64,000 nucleotides of DNA from Candidatus Nanopelagicales bacterium (GTDB lineage: Bacteria; Actinomycetota; Actinomycetes; S36-B12; GCA-2699445): the NCBI GenBank assembly GCA_037045355.1, contig JBAOHO010000026.1, positions 372,001 to 436,000 on the forward strand, in the 5' to 3' direction. Position numbers and translations under genes: made by a program. Positions 27,590 through 35,366 of this stretch are shown one piece after another. Positions within the stretch are counted from its first letter, which is position 1. Every line of letters starts with the position of its first letter. The notes beneath the pieces were generated by a model, which ran no database searches, had not been told where the DNA came from, and saw only the letters and a list, made by a program, of their open reading frames with translations.

Positions 27590-28070
27590 TCAGTCCCTCG
27601 CCGCGGCAAGCTCCGCAGCAGCCAGCGCGAGGACGTCGTCGGCGTGACTGACGGCTATGAAATGACCGCCTTCGGTCACTGGATGCCAGATGGCGCCAGG
27701 CGTTCGGTCGGCAATCGACTTGTTGATCACCTCAGGCACCAAGGTGTCGGTGGTGCGCGGGGTTGACCGCTTTCAGGATCGCCTTGCGATACGTGCTCTG
27801 GAAGTCCTTCGCAGTCACACCGAGGACGTCGTACATGAGGGTGAATCCGGGATGGAAGTGAAGCGCCAGGCGACCACCCAGAGCATCTTGGCTGCTCAGA
27901 TCCGCTGCGGCCCAGTTCGCCCCGAAAGCGCCGTAGCAGCCGTCGGCGATGTTGGTGTCGTGTACGAGACGTGCGGGATCCAAGTACGCGGCAGCGGTCA
28001 GCGCCCACGGCCCCCCTTCCGACCAGCCGGGGAGGTGGCAAGGCGACGAACAACCCCGGGAGAAACTTGG
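27590..28070 (-). pseudogene. Alpha/beta hydrolase remnant
   Basis: This fills the otherwise gene-free 27554-28162 stretch. One minus-strand frame carries the nucleophile elbow GWSEGGPWALTAAAYL and the following lid-like region to about 27760. The C-terminal part with DTLVPEVINKSIADRTPGA and the catalytic-His block EGGHFIAVSHADDV continues in another frame to a stop at 27590-27592. The part before the nucleophile elbow (normally 80-100 residues with the oxyanion HG motif) is missing, because the fasciclin promoter and gene begin there. Truncation plus frameshift supports genuine decay, although the frameshift near the GGGG at 27759-27762 could be a sequencing error. Confidence 0.75.
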
Positions 28071-28081
28071 GCAAATCTGCT

Positions 28082-28109
28082 GCATCTAACCTGGCGGTCC
28101 CGTGCGAAT
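28082..28109 (+). promoter_or_regulatory. Possible SigK-like ECF promoter for the fasciclin gene
   Basis: GCATCT at 28082-28087 and GCGAAT at 28104-28109, separated by 16 bases, resemble the mycobacterial SigK elements CCATCC and CCGAAT. They lie about 55 bases before the fasciclin ATG. Supported only by resemblance and the neighbouring sigma factor gene. Confidence 0.35.
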
Positions 28110-28162
28110 ACAACAATGAGCCTCCGGAAATCCCGAGGGGGCAGAGACGAAGGAGACACACA

Positions 28163-28792
28163 ATGAACAAGCGACTTCTCGCCGGCGGGACCGCCGTTGC
28201 CTTGACCGCCTCGATGGGCGTCGGTGCGATCGGTGCCACATCCGCGCAAGCTGCCGGCAAGACCCCTCTGGCAGAGGTTCTCGTCGATGGCGACTTCGAC
28301 AAGAATGGCAAGGATTACGACATCGTGACAGATGCGGTCCTGGCCGTACTCGGTGACGATCCCGCTTCGCCGGTCAGTCTGCTGACCAAGGGTGGCCAGC
28401 GGGCCACGGCGTTCCTCCCGACCGACGCGGCCTTCAAGCGTCTGGCCAGTGCCCTCACCGGCAAGCAGGTCAAGTCCGAGAAGAAGGCGTTCGAGGCTGT
28501 TGCAGGTCTGGGCTTGGACACTGTGGAGGAGGTCCTGCTGCTCCATGTGGTTCCGGGTGCGACGATCACCGCCAAGAAGGCGCTGAAGTCCGACGGCGCC
28601 AAGTTGACCACTGCGCAGGGCGAGAAGCTCGAGGTCATGGTCAAGCAGGCTCACTCCGACACCCCTCGGGTGTTCATCAAGGACCTGAGCAACACGTCCT
28701 CTGACGCTCGGGTGTTCGAAGTGGACATCAACAAGGGCAACCGCCAGATCGCTCATGGCATCAACGCGGTGCTGCTGCCGCAGGCGCTCTGA
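28163..28792 (+). CDS. Secreted fasciclin (FAS1) domain protein
   Basis: A 209-residue exported protein with AAGGAG ahead of the ATG and a signal peptide ending TSAQA. One FAS1 domain spans about residues 35-205. The H1 box is ATAFLPTDAAFKRLA, the YH-like motif is LLLHVVPGATIT, and the terminal box is IAHGINAVLLP. Mycobacterial MPT70/MPT83 share this architecture. The gene is followed at 69 bp by an ECF sigma factor and RskA-type anti-sigma gene on the same strand, as in the sigK/mpt83 system. Likely a cell-surface adhesion or stress protein controlled by that sigma factor (inference). Confidence 0.92.
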   Translation: MNKRLLAGGTAVALTASMGVGAIGATSAQAAGKTPLAEVLVDGDFDKNGKDYDIVTDAVLAVLGDDPASPVSLLTKGGQRATAFLPTDAAFKRLASALTGKQVKSEKKAFEAVAGLGLDTVEEVLLLHVVPGATITAKKALKSDGAKLTTAQGEKLEVMVKQAHSDTPRVFIKDLSNTSSDARVFEVDINKGNRQIAHGINAVLLPQAL

Positions 28793-28805
28793 TCGAGAGC
28801 GTCAT

Positions 28806-28823
28806 GACAGCACTGATGCTGTC
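28806..28823 (+). promoter_or_regulatory. Perfect hairpin between fasciclin and sigma genes
   Basis: GACAGCA (28806-28812), loop CTGA, TGCTGTC (28817-28823): a 7-bp perfect stem 13 bases after the fasciclin stop. It could be a terminator or attenuator separating fasciclin from the sigma gene, or an operator. Confidence 0.5.
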
Positions 28824-28860
28824 GGAATCAGCGCCCCCCACGGTGTGGAACCATGGTGCG

Positions 28861-29447
28861 ATGACCGACTCGGATATTCAGGAACTGGGCGTGCGCCTGG
28901 CTTCCGGTGACGAGTCGGCCCTCACCGAGTCCTATCGCCGTTGGGGGGCGCTGGTTCACACCCTGGCGCTGCGCTCGGTCGGTGATCCGGGCCATGCGGC
29001 GGATATCACGCAGAACGTCTTCATCTCCGCGTGGCGGAACCGGAGTTCGTTCGACAACAGCCGAGGCAACGTTCCCGCCTGGCTGACGACGATCGCCAAA
29101 CGGCGCATCGTGGACCACCACAGAAAAGCAGGTCGAACCCGGGAGGTCTCAGTGCTCGAGATCACCCAGCCCACTATCTCAGGCCCGGAGACTGCTGGAG
29201 TTCCCATCTCACCCAGCGAAACCGAAACAGACGCTGTGGTTGATCGTGTGGTCCTGCTCGACGAGTTGAATCAACTCGGTGAACCGGCGGGCTCGATCAT
29301 GCGGTTGGCCTTCTTCGACGACCTCACCCACCAACAGGTCGCCGAGCGATTGGACCTCCCGCTGGGCACCGTCAAGAGCCACGTTCGGCGCTCCCTGCTG
29401 AAGAATGCGCGATCAGGCTGGAGGTGGCCCATGCCGCAGCACTGTGA
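28861..29447 (+). CDS. ECF RNA polymerase sigma factor (SigK-like), one missing base near 3' end
   Basis: A sigma-70 family ECF factor. Region 2 is seen in AADITQNVFISAWRNRSSFD and PAWLTTIAKRRIVDHHRK, and region 4 in LTHQQVAERLDLPLGTVKSH. As assembled the frame runs straight into the anti-sigma gene, mimicking a fusion. In the alternative frame the normal sigma ending (RLEVAHAAAL, then TGA at 29445-29447) is present and overlaps the anti-sigma ATG at 29431. One base lost at about 29400-29405 explains the apparent fusion. Context with a FAS1 protein and an RskA-like partner suggests it drives the fasciclin gene and itself. Confidence 0.85.
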
Positions 29448-30154
29448 TCCCGACGCGCTGGCGCTTGCCGCCATGGGAGAACCCGACCTGTCGCCGGCCG
29501 ACCGGGACCACCTGGCGACGTGCGATGTCTGCTCAGCAGAGTTCACCTCCCTGCGTCAGGTGGTGAGTCGGATGCGCGAATCGCGCGACATCGAACTGAT
29601 CGATCCGCCCAATGCCGTGTGGCAATCCATCACAGCATCCATGAAGAACGGAGCCCGTCTCGTTGGGCGATCGCCGCCGATCCCAGGCGCCCGCGTCATG
29701 GACGAACTGGCTTCCACTCGGTGTCGCGGCAGCAGTCGGTGCGGTGCTCGGGGGACTGGTCACGGGGGTTGCCACCGTGGATCGGCAGGATGCCCTGCCG
29801 CCCTCACAGGTCGTGGCGCAAGCTCAGTTGGCGGCTCTGCCCGATGGAGTCGACACTGTTGGTCGCGGCTCGGCGGTCTTCGAGAAGGACGTCGACGGCG
29901 ACGACTTGCTCGTGGTCAACACGAGCGGACTGGAGAATCCGCAGGGGTTCTATGAGGTCTGGTTGCTCAATCCCAAGACGTCGGGCTTGATCGCTGTCGG
30001 GACCGTCGGATCGGGCGCACAGGAGGTTACCTTCCCGGTGCCGGCGGGCATCGACCCTGCTGAGTTCTCGGTCGTGGACATCTCGGATGAGCCCCTCGAC
30101 GGCGATCCCACCCACTCAAAGGTGAGTGTTCTGCGCGGCGCACTCGTCACATGA
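29431..30154 (+). CDS. RskA-family anti-sigma factor, frameshift in the middle
   Basis: The ATG at 29431 has GGAGG six bases before it. The N-terminal cytosolic anti-sigma domain has the zinc motif HLATCDVC. In the next frame a transmembrane helix (NWLPLGVAAAVGAVLGGLV) and an extracellular anti-sigma-K (RskA, PF10099) domain follow, with FYEVWLLNPKTSGLIAVG and FPVPAGIDPAEFSVVDISDE. The two frames meet at about 29645-29660, and one surplus base restores a continuous protein of about 240 residues. Expected mechanism: sequesters the adjacent ECF sigma factor at the membrane and releases it after regulated proteolysis or redox change. Confidence 0.85.
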
Positions 30155-30218
30155 CGCGGTTCTCTCGTCACATGGCTGAGAGGCACCGACCACCGAAGGG
30201 GTTGCCTACCGGTTGGGA

Positions 30219-30431
30219 TCAGCCACCGGCCTTGCGGCGGAACTGACGGCCGCCGCCGGACTTCCCGTGGGTGCGTTGGTTGGTGGAGTGCGCATCGAGG
30301 TGCGCGTGGCCGGCCTGCTCCGCTTCGTGTTTACGCTCCAGCGCTTCCTTCATCTTCGCTTGGATGTCGGCGTTGGGCTCGTCGTGAGATGCGGCGGCGG
30401 TTCCTTCGGGGTCACGCGGGGTTTCGTCCAT
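30219..30431 (-). CDS. DUF5302 family protein
   Basis: A 70-residue acidic-to-basic, hydrophilic protein with the core AKMKEALERKHEAEQAGHAH and the C-terminal GRQFRRKAGG, the hallmarks of the actinobacterial DUF5302 family. His-rich middle; no cysteines or membrane segment. Function unknown. It is divergent from the Lnt-like gene, with 83 bp between them. Confidence 0.82.
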   Translation of the reverse strand: MDETPRDPEGTAAASHDEPNADIQAKMKEALERKHEAEQAGHAHLDAHSTNQRTHGKSGGGRQFRRKAGG

Positions 30432-30514
30432 GGGATCAGTATGCCCGCCGGTGCACGGCCAGCGCCGAGCGGCGATACCGTGGAAGTGGGTGACGCCAGA
30501 ACTGGGAGCGCGAC

Positions 30515-32158
30515 GTGAACACGGCCATGCCGGACAACCTCCAAAACCCCGATAGCGATTCCCTGAACCCCGGCGGCACTCCGCAGGCTTTCGAGGCGAA
30601 CAGCGCTGGGCGCTTGTGGCTCGGTATCGGATTCGCATTGGTCAGTGCGGTACTGCTGGTGGTGACATGGCAGGCCTACGGCAATCTGTGGTGGCTGACG
30701 CCAGTCGCCTTCGTCCCCATGTACGTGGCGCAGTACCGACTGCTGCCGCGTCGGTGGTCGGGACTGGCGGTGGGTATCGCCGCTGCGGGGTTCTGGGGTG
30801 CGCTGTTCGCCCAGGGGTCCACAGTGCTCCCACTGCCACTCGTGGCTCTCGGTGCGCTCGTCGCCGGGGGCCTGTGGTGGTTCCTGGGAGCGTTTCAGCG
30901 GCCATTCAGCGAGCGCACCGGTTACCGCTGGTTCATCGTCCAGATGCCGGTGTTCTGGGTTGGGTTCGATCTGGCGATCCAGAACAACGAGATCACGGGG
31001 ACCTACAATTGGATCGCCTACCACCTCAGCGCCGCACCAGCTTTGATTCACGGCGTCAGCGTCATGAGCACCCCGGCACTCAGTTTTCTCCTCCTACTCA
31101 TTAACGCGGCCATCGCTCTGGGGGTGCTGCGCGTGATCGATGCGCGCGGCTGGAGTCGCGGCGCTGTACCGATTCCGGCGCCGGTTGTGAAGTGGTCGAC
31201 CGCCGTGACGGCCGGTGTGACGCTGATCTGGATCGTGACCAGTGTCGTCATCTACCAGCAGGTCAGCCAGAGGATGGGTCCGTCGGTCCGGGTCGCGACC
31301 GTTCAGCCCGGGCTCGCGAATGTGGCCACCGGACTGGTCGTCGTGGGGCCAGCAGATCCCGATCGGCCCGAATCGGAGCGGATCGATGCGCAGAAGCGGC
31401 AGCTGACGACCCTGACCAAGCAGGCCGCAGCTCGCGGCGCCCAATTGGTGATCTGGCCCGAGGAGATCTTGTCCTACGATCCCAGGGTCCAGCACACGCA
31501 GTGGATCCCGGACCTGGTACGGGAAACCGGGGTGTACCTCGTGCAGGGGTTCGTCATCGATCCGAAGAACTTCCAGGCACCCAACACCGCCCTGACGTGG
31601 GGTCCCGATGGAACTGTGGTGTCCGAGTACCTGAAGACCGAACGTGTGATCGCTGAAGGGGAGGCATTTCCACCCGGCACGCTGTATCCGATCACGACCA
31701 CTTCGTTCGGTCGACTCGGTGTGATCATCTGCTTCGACATCGACTTCCCGAATGGCCCCGCCAGGCGCGAGACCTTGTCCGGAGCTCAGATCATCGCAGC
31801 ACCGAGCATCGATTTCGCCTCTGGCGCGATCATCCGTACGGCCTCCACGGTCTTCCGAAGCATCGAGAATCGTGTCGGTTTCGCCAAAGCTGACATGGCG
31901 TGGGACTCCGTCATCGTGGCGCCTAACGGACAGGTCATCGCGCGCACTCTCAAGACGGATCCGCGCGGGGGAGAGGCGATCCTGGTCGAGGACCTGCCGC
32001 TGGGACCAGCCGATTCGCCGTTCACCTTGTACGGCGGCACGCCGTTCCAGTGGTTGTTGAACGTGGCATGGGTGCTGCTCGTGGTCGTCATGTTCACGAC
32101 GTGGCGACGCACCCGTGCCGCGAACGCGGCGGACAGTCGGGCATCCGAGAGCAAGTAA
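30515..32158 (+). CDS. lnt: Apolipoprotein N-acyltransferase-like membrane nitrilase
   Basis: A 547-residue protein starting at GTG after a GGGAG site. About six to seven N-terminal helices (residues 30-250) precede an extracytoplasmic carbon-nitrogen hydrolase domain. The candidate catalytic triad is Glu in IWPEEILSYD, Lys in YLKTERVIAEGE and Cys in GVIICFDIDFP. A final C-terminal helix (WLLNVAWVLLVVVMF) completes the Lnt topology. Lnt N-acylates the lipid-modified Cys of lipoproteins. The usual actinobacterial neighbour, a dolichol-phosphate mannose synthase, is absent, so the symbol is tentative. Confidence 0.8.
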   Translation: MNTAMPDNLQNPDSDSLNPGGTPQAFEANSAGRLWLGIGFALVSAVLLVVTWQAYGNLWWLTPVAFVPMYVAQYRLLPRRWSGLAVGIAAAGFWGALFAQGSTVLPLPLVALGALVAGGLWWFLGAFQRPFSERTGYRWFIVQMPVFWVGFDLAIQNNEITGTYNWIAYHLSAAPALIHGVSVMSTPALSFLLLLINAAIALGVLRVIDARGWSRGAVPIPAPVVKWSTAVTAGVTLIWIVTSVVIYQQVSQRMGPSVRVATVQPGLANVATGLVVVGPADPDRPESERIDAQKRQLTTLTKQAAARGAQLVIWPEEILSYDPRVQHTQWIPDLVRETGVYLVQGFVIDPKNFQAPNTALTWGPDGTVVSEYLKTERVIAEGEAFPPGTLYPITTTSFGRLGVIICFDIDFPNGPARRETLSGAQIIAAPSIDFASGAIIRTASTVFRSIENRVGFAKADMAWDSVIVAPNGQVIARTLKTDPRGGEAILVEDLPLGPADSPFTLYGGTPFQWLLNVAWVLLVVVMFTTWRRTRAANAADSRASESK

Positions 32159-32245
32159 TCGCTCGCGGCCTAGGTTCGAGGATTTGAGGCGCGGGCGAAC
32201 GTCGCTGGCGGTCAACGAGGCGAAGCTTCGGATAGTTTGGCACTG

Positions 32246-32932
32246 ATGAAGCCCAAGGCCCTACTGGTAGAGGATGCCCCCGAGTTCGCGCTGCTCGGTG
32301 AGAAGTTGTTGGTGCGCGAGGGCTATGACGTCATGCACGTCACGGACGGCGAAACCGCTCTGACTCGGGCCCGCGAGGTGCACCCGGATCTCGTCCTCCT
32401 GGATGTCTCACTCCCAGGGATAGACGGGTTCGAAGTCTGTCGCCAACTTCGCGAGTTCTGTGATGCCTACGTCATCATGGTGACCGCACGAACCGACGAG
32501 ATCGACAAGGTCGTCGGATTGTCCGTCGGCGCTGACGACTACGTCGTCAAGCCGTTCTCGCTGCGTGAACTGGCGGCCCGGATCGCCGCAATGCGGCGGC
32601 GCCCCCGGCAGCAACTCAATCCCGATGTACGTACCTTCGGTGGACTCACCATCGACACCGGGGCACGCGAGGTGGTTCTGGACGGTGAGCCGGTGGCGCT
32701 CACCCGCATTGAATATGAACTGCTCGAAAGGCTGTCGTCGGCGCCCCGCAGATCGTTCACGCGGGTCCAACTCCTCGAGAGTGTCTGGGGCGCCGAATGG
32801 TACGGCGATAGTCATGCCGTCGATGTTCACATCGCGAACCTGCGCCGGAAGTTGCACGAGAGCGGTGGCGAGCCGCGCTTCATCCACACCGTCCGCGGCG
32901 TGGGATTCCGGTTCGAGACTCCGAGCGGGTGA
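32246..32932 (+). CDS. OmpR/PhoB-family response regulator of the H-NOX operon
   Basis: 228 residues from the ATG. The receiver domain has acidic pocket E9/D10, phospho-acceptor D53 (LVLLDVSLPG), T80 and K102. The C-terminal winged-helix DNA-binding domain (about 130-225) contains LTRIEYELLERL, SHAVDVHIANLRRKL and TVRGVGFRF. It is the first gene of a tight three-gene operon: seven bases to the H-NOX ATG, then three to the hybrid kinase GTG. It probably binds direct or inverted repeats near its targets; AGGTTTCCT repeats downstream of the operon are candidates. An in-frame TTG nine bases upstream is a less likely start. Confidence 0.93.
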   Translation: MKPKALLVEDAPEFALLGEKLLVREGYDVMHVTDGETALTRAREVHPDLVLLDVSLPGIDGFEVCRQLREFCDAYVIMVTARTDEIDKVVGLSVGADDYVVKPFSLRELAARIAAMRRRPRQQLNPDVRTFGGLTIDTGAREVVLDGEPVALTRIEYELLERLSSAPRRSFTRVQLLESVWGAEWYGDSHAVDVHIANLRRKLHESGGEPRFIHTVRGVGFRFETPSG

Positions 32933-32939
32933 GGCGCAG

Positions 32940-33482
32940 ATGAAAGGCATCCTGTTCAACCTCGTGGAGCAGATCGTCACTGAAGATCACGGTGCGGACA
33001 TGTGGGACGACCTCCTCGACGATGCCGGTCTGTTCGGCGCCTACACCTCCATCGGCAGTTATGACGACGCCGAGATGATGGCCATCCTGGATGCCGCCTC
33101 GCAGCGCCTGGATGTCCCCGTTCCCGAGGTGGAGCGACACCTAGGCCGCCGGGCTCTACCGCTGTTCCTGGAGCGCTATCCCGAGCTCCGTGGTGATCAC
33201 ACCACCTCCCGTGGGCTGATCATGACCCTCAACTCCTTCATCCATCCACAGGTCCGGATACTGCACCCGGGTGCCGACGTCCCCGACTTCGACGTAGCGG
33301 AGATCGAGAGTGACTCCATCGAGATGACCTATCGGTCAGGCAGGCGTCTGTGCTTCTTCGCAGAGGGTTTGCTTCTCGGTGCAGGCGACGAATACGGCGA
33401 GAATATCGCCGTCTCGCAGTCCACGTGTATGCATGACGGTGCTGATCACTGCGTGCTCCAGGTCATGTGGGAATCACCGTGA
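32940..33482 (+). CDS. Stand-alone H-NOX (HNOB) heme-nitric oxide sensor
   Basis: A 180-residue single-domain protein beginning MKGILFNLVEQIV, the H-NOX N-terminal signature. Landmarks sit at canonical numbering: H102 (proximal heme ligand), P115, and the Y131-x-S133-x-R135 heme-propionate motif. Position 140, where oxygen-binding homologs have Tyr, is Phe, which predicts NO selectivity over oxygen. C138, C163, H165 and C171 resemble the structural zinc site of proteobacterial H-NOX proteins. In other bacteria H-NOX controls a neighbouring kinase or cyclase; here it sits between an OmpR regulator and a GAF-kinase-receiver hybrid. Heme and NO binding are inferred from residues only. Confidence 0.93.
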   Translation: MKGILFNLVEQIVTEDHGADMWDDLLDDAGLFGAYTSIGSYDDAEMMAILDAASQRLDVPVPEVERHLGRRALPLFLERYPELRGDHTTSRGLIMTLNSFIHPQVRILHPGADVPDFDVAEIESDSIEMTYRSGRRLCFFAEGLLLGAGDEYGENIAVSQSTCMHDGADHCVLQVMWESP

Positions 33483-33485
33483 CCA

Positions 33486-35180
33486 GTGTCCGGTGGCGAC
33501 CGTATGGCACGCCGTTTGGCGCGCGAACATGTTGCGCGGGTCCAGGCGGAGGAGATCGCCGAGTCCCGATTGCGGGAGTCCTTTGCGCGGCAGCAGGAAC
33601 TGGACCTGGTCGCCCGGGTCGCAACCTTGGCCAACGCCAGTACCGACCTGCGCGGCACGTATCGCGATGTCCTGCCCATGGTGGTCGAACACGGCAACTG
33701 GACAAGTGGCCATGTGCTGCTGCCGGCTGCGGATGATCCCACTGTCCTTCGTTCGTGGGGCTTGTGGTTCCACACGAATCCGGTCATGGGAGCCCGGCTT
33801 GAAGCCGCCAGTCGCGACCGCGAGTTCGCCCTGGGTGAGGGCCTGCCCGGGATGGCGTTTCGGGACGGGCCGACATGGGAGCCTGACTTCTCGAGCTCCG
33901 TGACGTTCGTACGTCGCGACGTGCTCGCCGCCGGAAGTGCCTGCGCCTTCCCGGTCGTGGTGAAGTCGGACGTGGTGGCCGTGTTCGAGTGTCTCAGCCT
34001 CATCCCGCGACCCATTGACGAACGATTCCTGCACGTATGCGGCCTGGTGGGCACCGCCCTGGGACGGGCAGCGGAGCGGGATGTCGCTGCGTCCCTCGAT
34101 CAGGCGGCCCGCCAGACACTGGAGAACGCCGTCACGGAGCGAACGCGCGAACTCGTCGAGGCGCGACGTTCCATCCAAGCGGGCGCGAGAGCCCGCCAAG
34201 CGTTCCATGCGGCGCTCAGTCACGAACTGGGCACTCCGTTGCATGCATTGCGCGCCGCTCTCGCCGGCGCCCATGACGCGTCCGATGACGATCTGCAGCG
34301 GCTCTTGGTCATCGCCGAGGAGGCCGCTGACGAGTTGCAGGACCGGGCCGCGAAACTCGTGCACAACGCCGAGCCGGAGTTGACGGACGAACCGCCCCAA
34401 GTCGTCGAACCATCCCAGATTCTGGAGCCAACGGTGAAGGCATATCGCAGGATCCTGGGCGACACGCCACGGAACCTCTCGGTCACGATCGACGAAAGCG
34501 CTGACCAGGCGGTATTCCTGGACGAGTCTGCTCTGATTCGCGGTGTCGAGGCCGTTCTGGCCGCCGCGCTGCTGGCGTCCGACAGCGGCGACATCGACAT
34601 CTCGGTGCGGATGTCACCCACCGACATCCTTGTCGAGACCGGATTCCCCGGCACAGAGATCGAGGTGCCGGAACTGGCCCGGCAGTCCGCTGAGAACGCC
34701 GACGGCCAGATCACCTCGGCCGGCTCCGAAGGACGGACAACCATTACCTTGTCCATCCCGGGCGTCCTACCCGCCGCACAACGCCAGGGAGCCGTTGATC
34801 GGGTGCTGCTGGCGGACGACACCGCGATCATGCGCCAGCTCGGCAGCGCCATGGTGACTTCACTCGGACACCCAGTCGACGTCGTCAGCAACGGGGCCGA
34901 GGCAGTCGCGGCCCTGGCGGACACCGACTACGGCCTCGTGTTGATGGACCTGTCCATGCCCGAGTTGGACGGCTGGGAAGCGACGCGGCACATCCGGGCC
35001 GGAAAGGTCGGCCCAGGCGCCGCCGCGACCCCGGTAGTTGCCCTGACTGCTCACACGTCAGCCAAACACCTACTCCGAAGCCGGCTGGCCGGGATGGACG
35101 ACGTCTTGACCAAGCCGTTCACCAAGCAGCAGTTGGCGGGGATCCTGGATCGTTTCCTGCCACCCAGCGCTGCTTCTTGA
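33486..35180 (+). CDS. Cytosolic GAF-histidine kinase-receiver hybrid with degenerate ATPase region
   Basis: A 564-residue soluble protein. Coiled N-terminus (1-45), GAF domain (about 45-200), helical dimerisation region with H-box FHAALSHELGTPLHAL (H246), a putative catalytic-ATPase region (about 310-425), and a receiver (about 438-558) with D444/D445, phospho-acceptor D488, T521 and K543. The ATPase region keeps no recognisable N-box or DxGxG loop: the corresponding segments read AVLAAALLAS and VETGFPGTE. It may be a non-catalytic phosphotransfer protein like Spo0B, or a highly divergent kinase. Three bases separate it from the H-NOX gene, so the two are surely co-translated. No membrane segment. 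Confidence 0.9.
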   Translation: MSGGDRMARRLAREHVARVQAEEIAESRLRESFARQQELDLVARVATLANASTDLRGTYRDVLPMVVEHGNWTSGHVLLPAADDPTVLRSWGLWFHTNPVMGARLEAASRDREFALGEGLPGMAFRDGPTWEPDFSSSVTFVRRDVLAAGSACAFPVVVKSDVVAVFECLSLIPRPIDERFLHVCGLVGTALGRAAERDVAASLDQAARQTLENAVTERTRELVEARRSIQAGARARQAFHAALSHELGTPLHALRAALAGAHDASDDDLQRLLVIAEEAADELQDRAAKLVHNAEPELTDEPPQVVEPSQILEPTVKAYRRILGDTPRNLSVTIDESADQAVFLDESALIRGVEAVLAAALLASDSGDIDISVRMSPTDILVETGFPGTEIEVPELARQSAENADGQITSAGSEGRTTITLSIPGVLPAAQRQGAVDRVLLADDTAIMRQLGSAMVTSLGHPVDVVSNGAEAVAALADTDYGLVLMDLSMPELDGWEATRHIRAGKVGPGAAATPVVALTAHTSAKHLLRSRLAGMDDVLTKPFTKQQLAGILDRFLPPSAAS

Positions 35181-35270
35181 CAGTTTCCTGAGGATCCCGA
35201 GAACGGCGGCAGAACTCCGCGGGTGTTCATGTACGTGCGCACTTCTGTGATGCGATCCGACGTTCCGGAT

Positions 35271-35316
35271 GTTCAGGTTTCCTGAACGAAAGTCTGAAGC
35301 GGGCTTGAGGAAACCT
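35271..35316. promoter_or_regulatory. Palindrome and AGGTTTCCT inverted repeats upstream of FnIII gene
   Basis: GTTCAGG-TTT-CCTGAAC (35271-35287) is a perfect 7-bp palindrome. The half-site AGGTTTCCT (35275-35283) is repeated inverted as AGGAAACCT at 35308-35316, and a further AGTTTCCTGAGG lies at 35182-35193. The block is between the hybrid kinase stop and the secreted FnIII gene, with its last copy about 50 bases before that ATG. Either an operator for a regulator such as the adjacent OmpR protein, or a weak terminator. Confidence 0.5.
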
Positions 35317-35366
35317 TGATTTGGCCATCTCATCCTGAATACATCACAAGCTCGAGGAAGGCTGAC

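Noticed and set aside
28861..29955. An apparent single protein fusing an ECF sigma factor to an anti-sigma domain and a low-complexity Gly/Arg-rich tail
   Set aside because: The normal sigma C-terminus with stop, the anti-sigma start with its own GGAGG, and the RskA C-terminal domain are all present in neighbouring frames. Two single-base indels create the false fusion and the odd tail.
30165..30230. CTGAGAGGC followed by a GGGG-rich segment, recalling the TPP riboswitch core
   Set aside because: Only the CTGAGA box matches. The second conserved arm and P1 closing stem are missing, and it lies after the anti-sigma stop in a convergent region, not before a thiamine gene.
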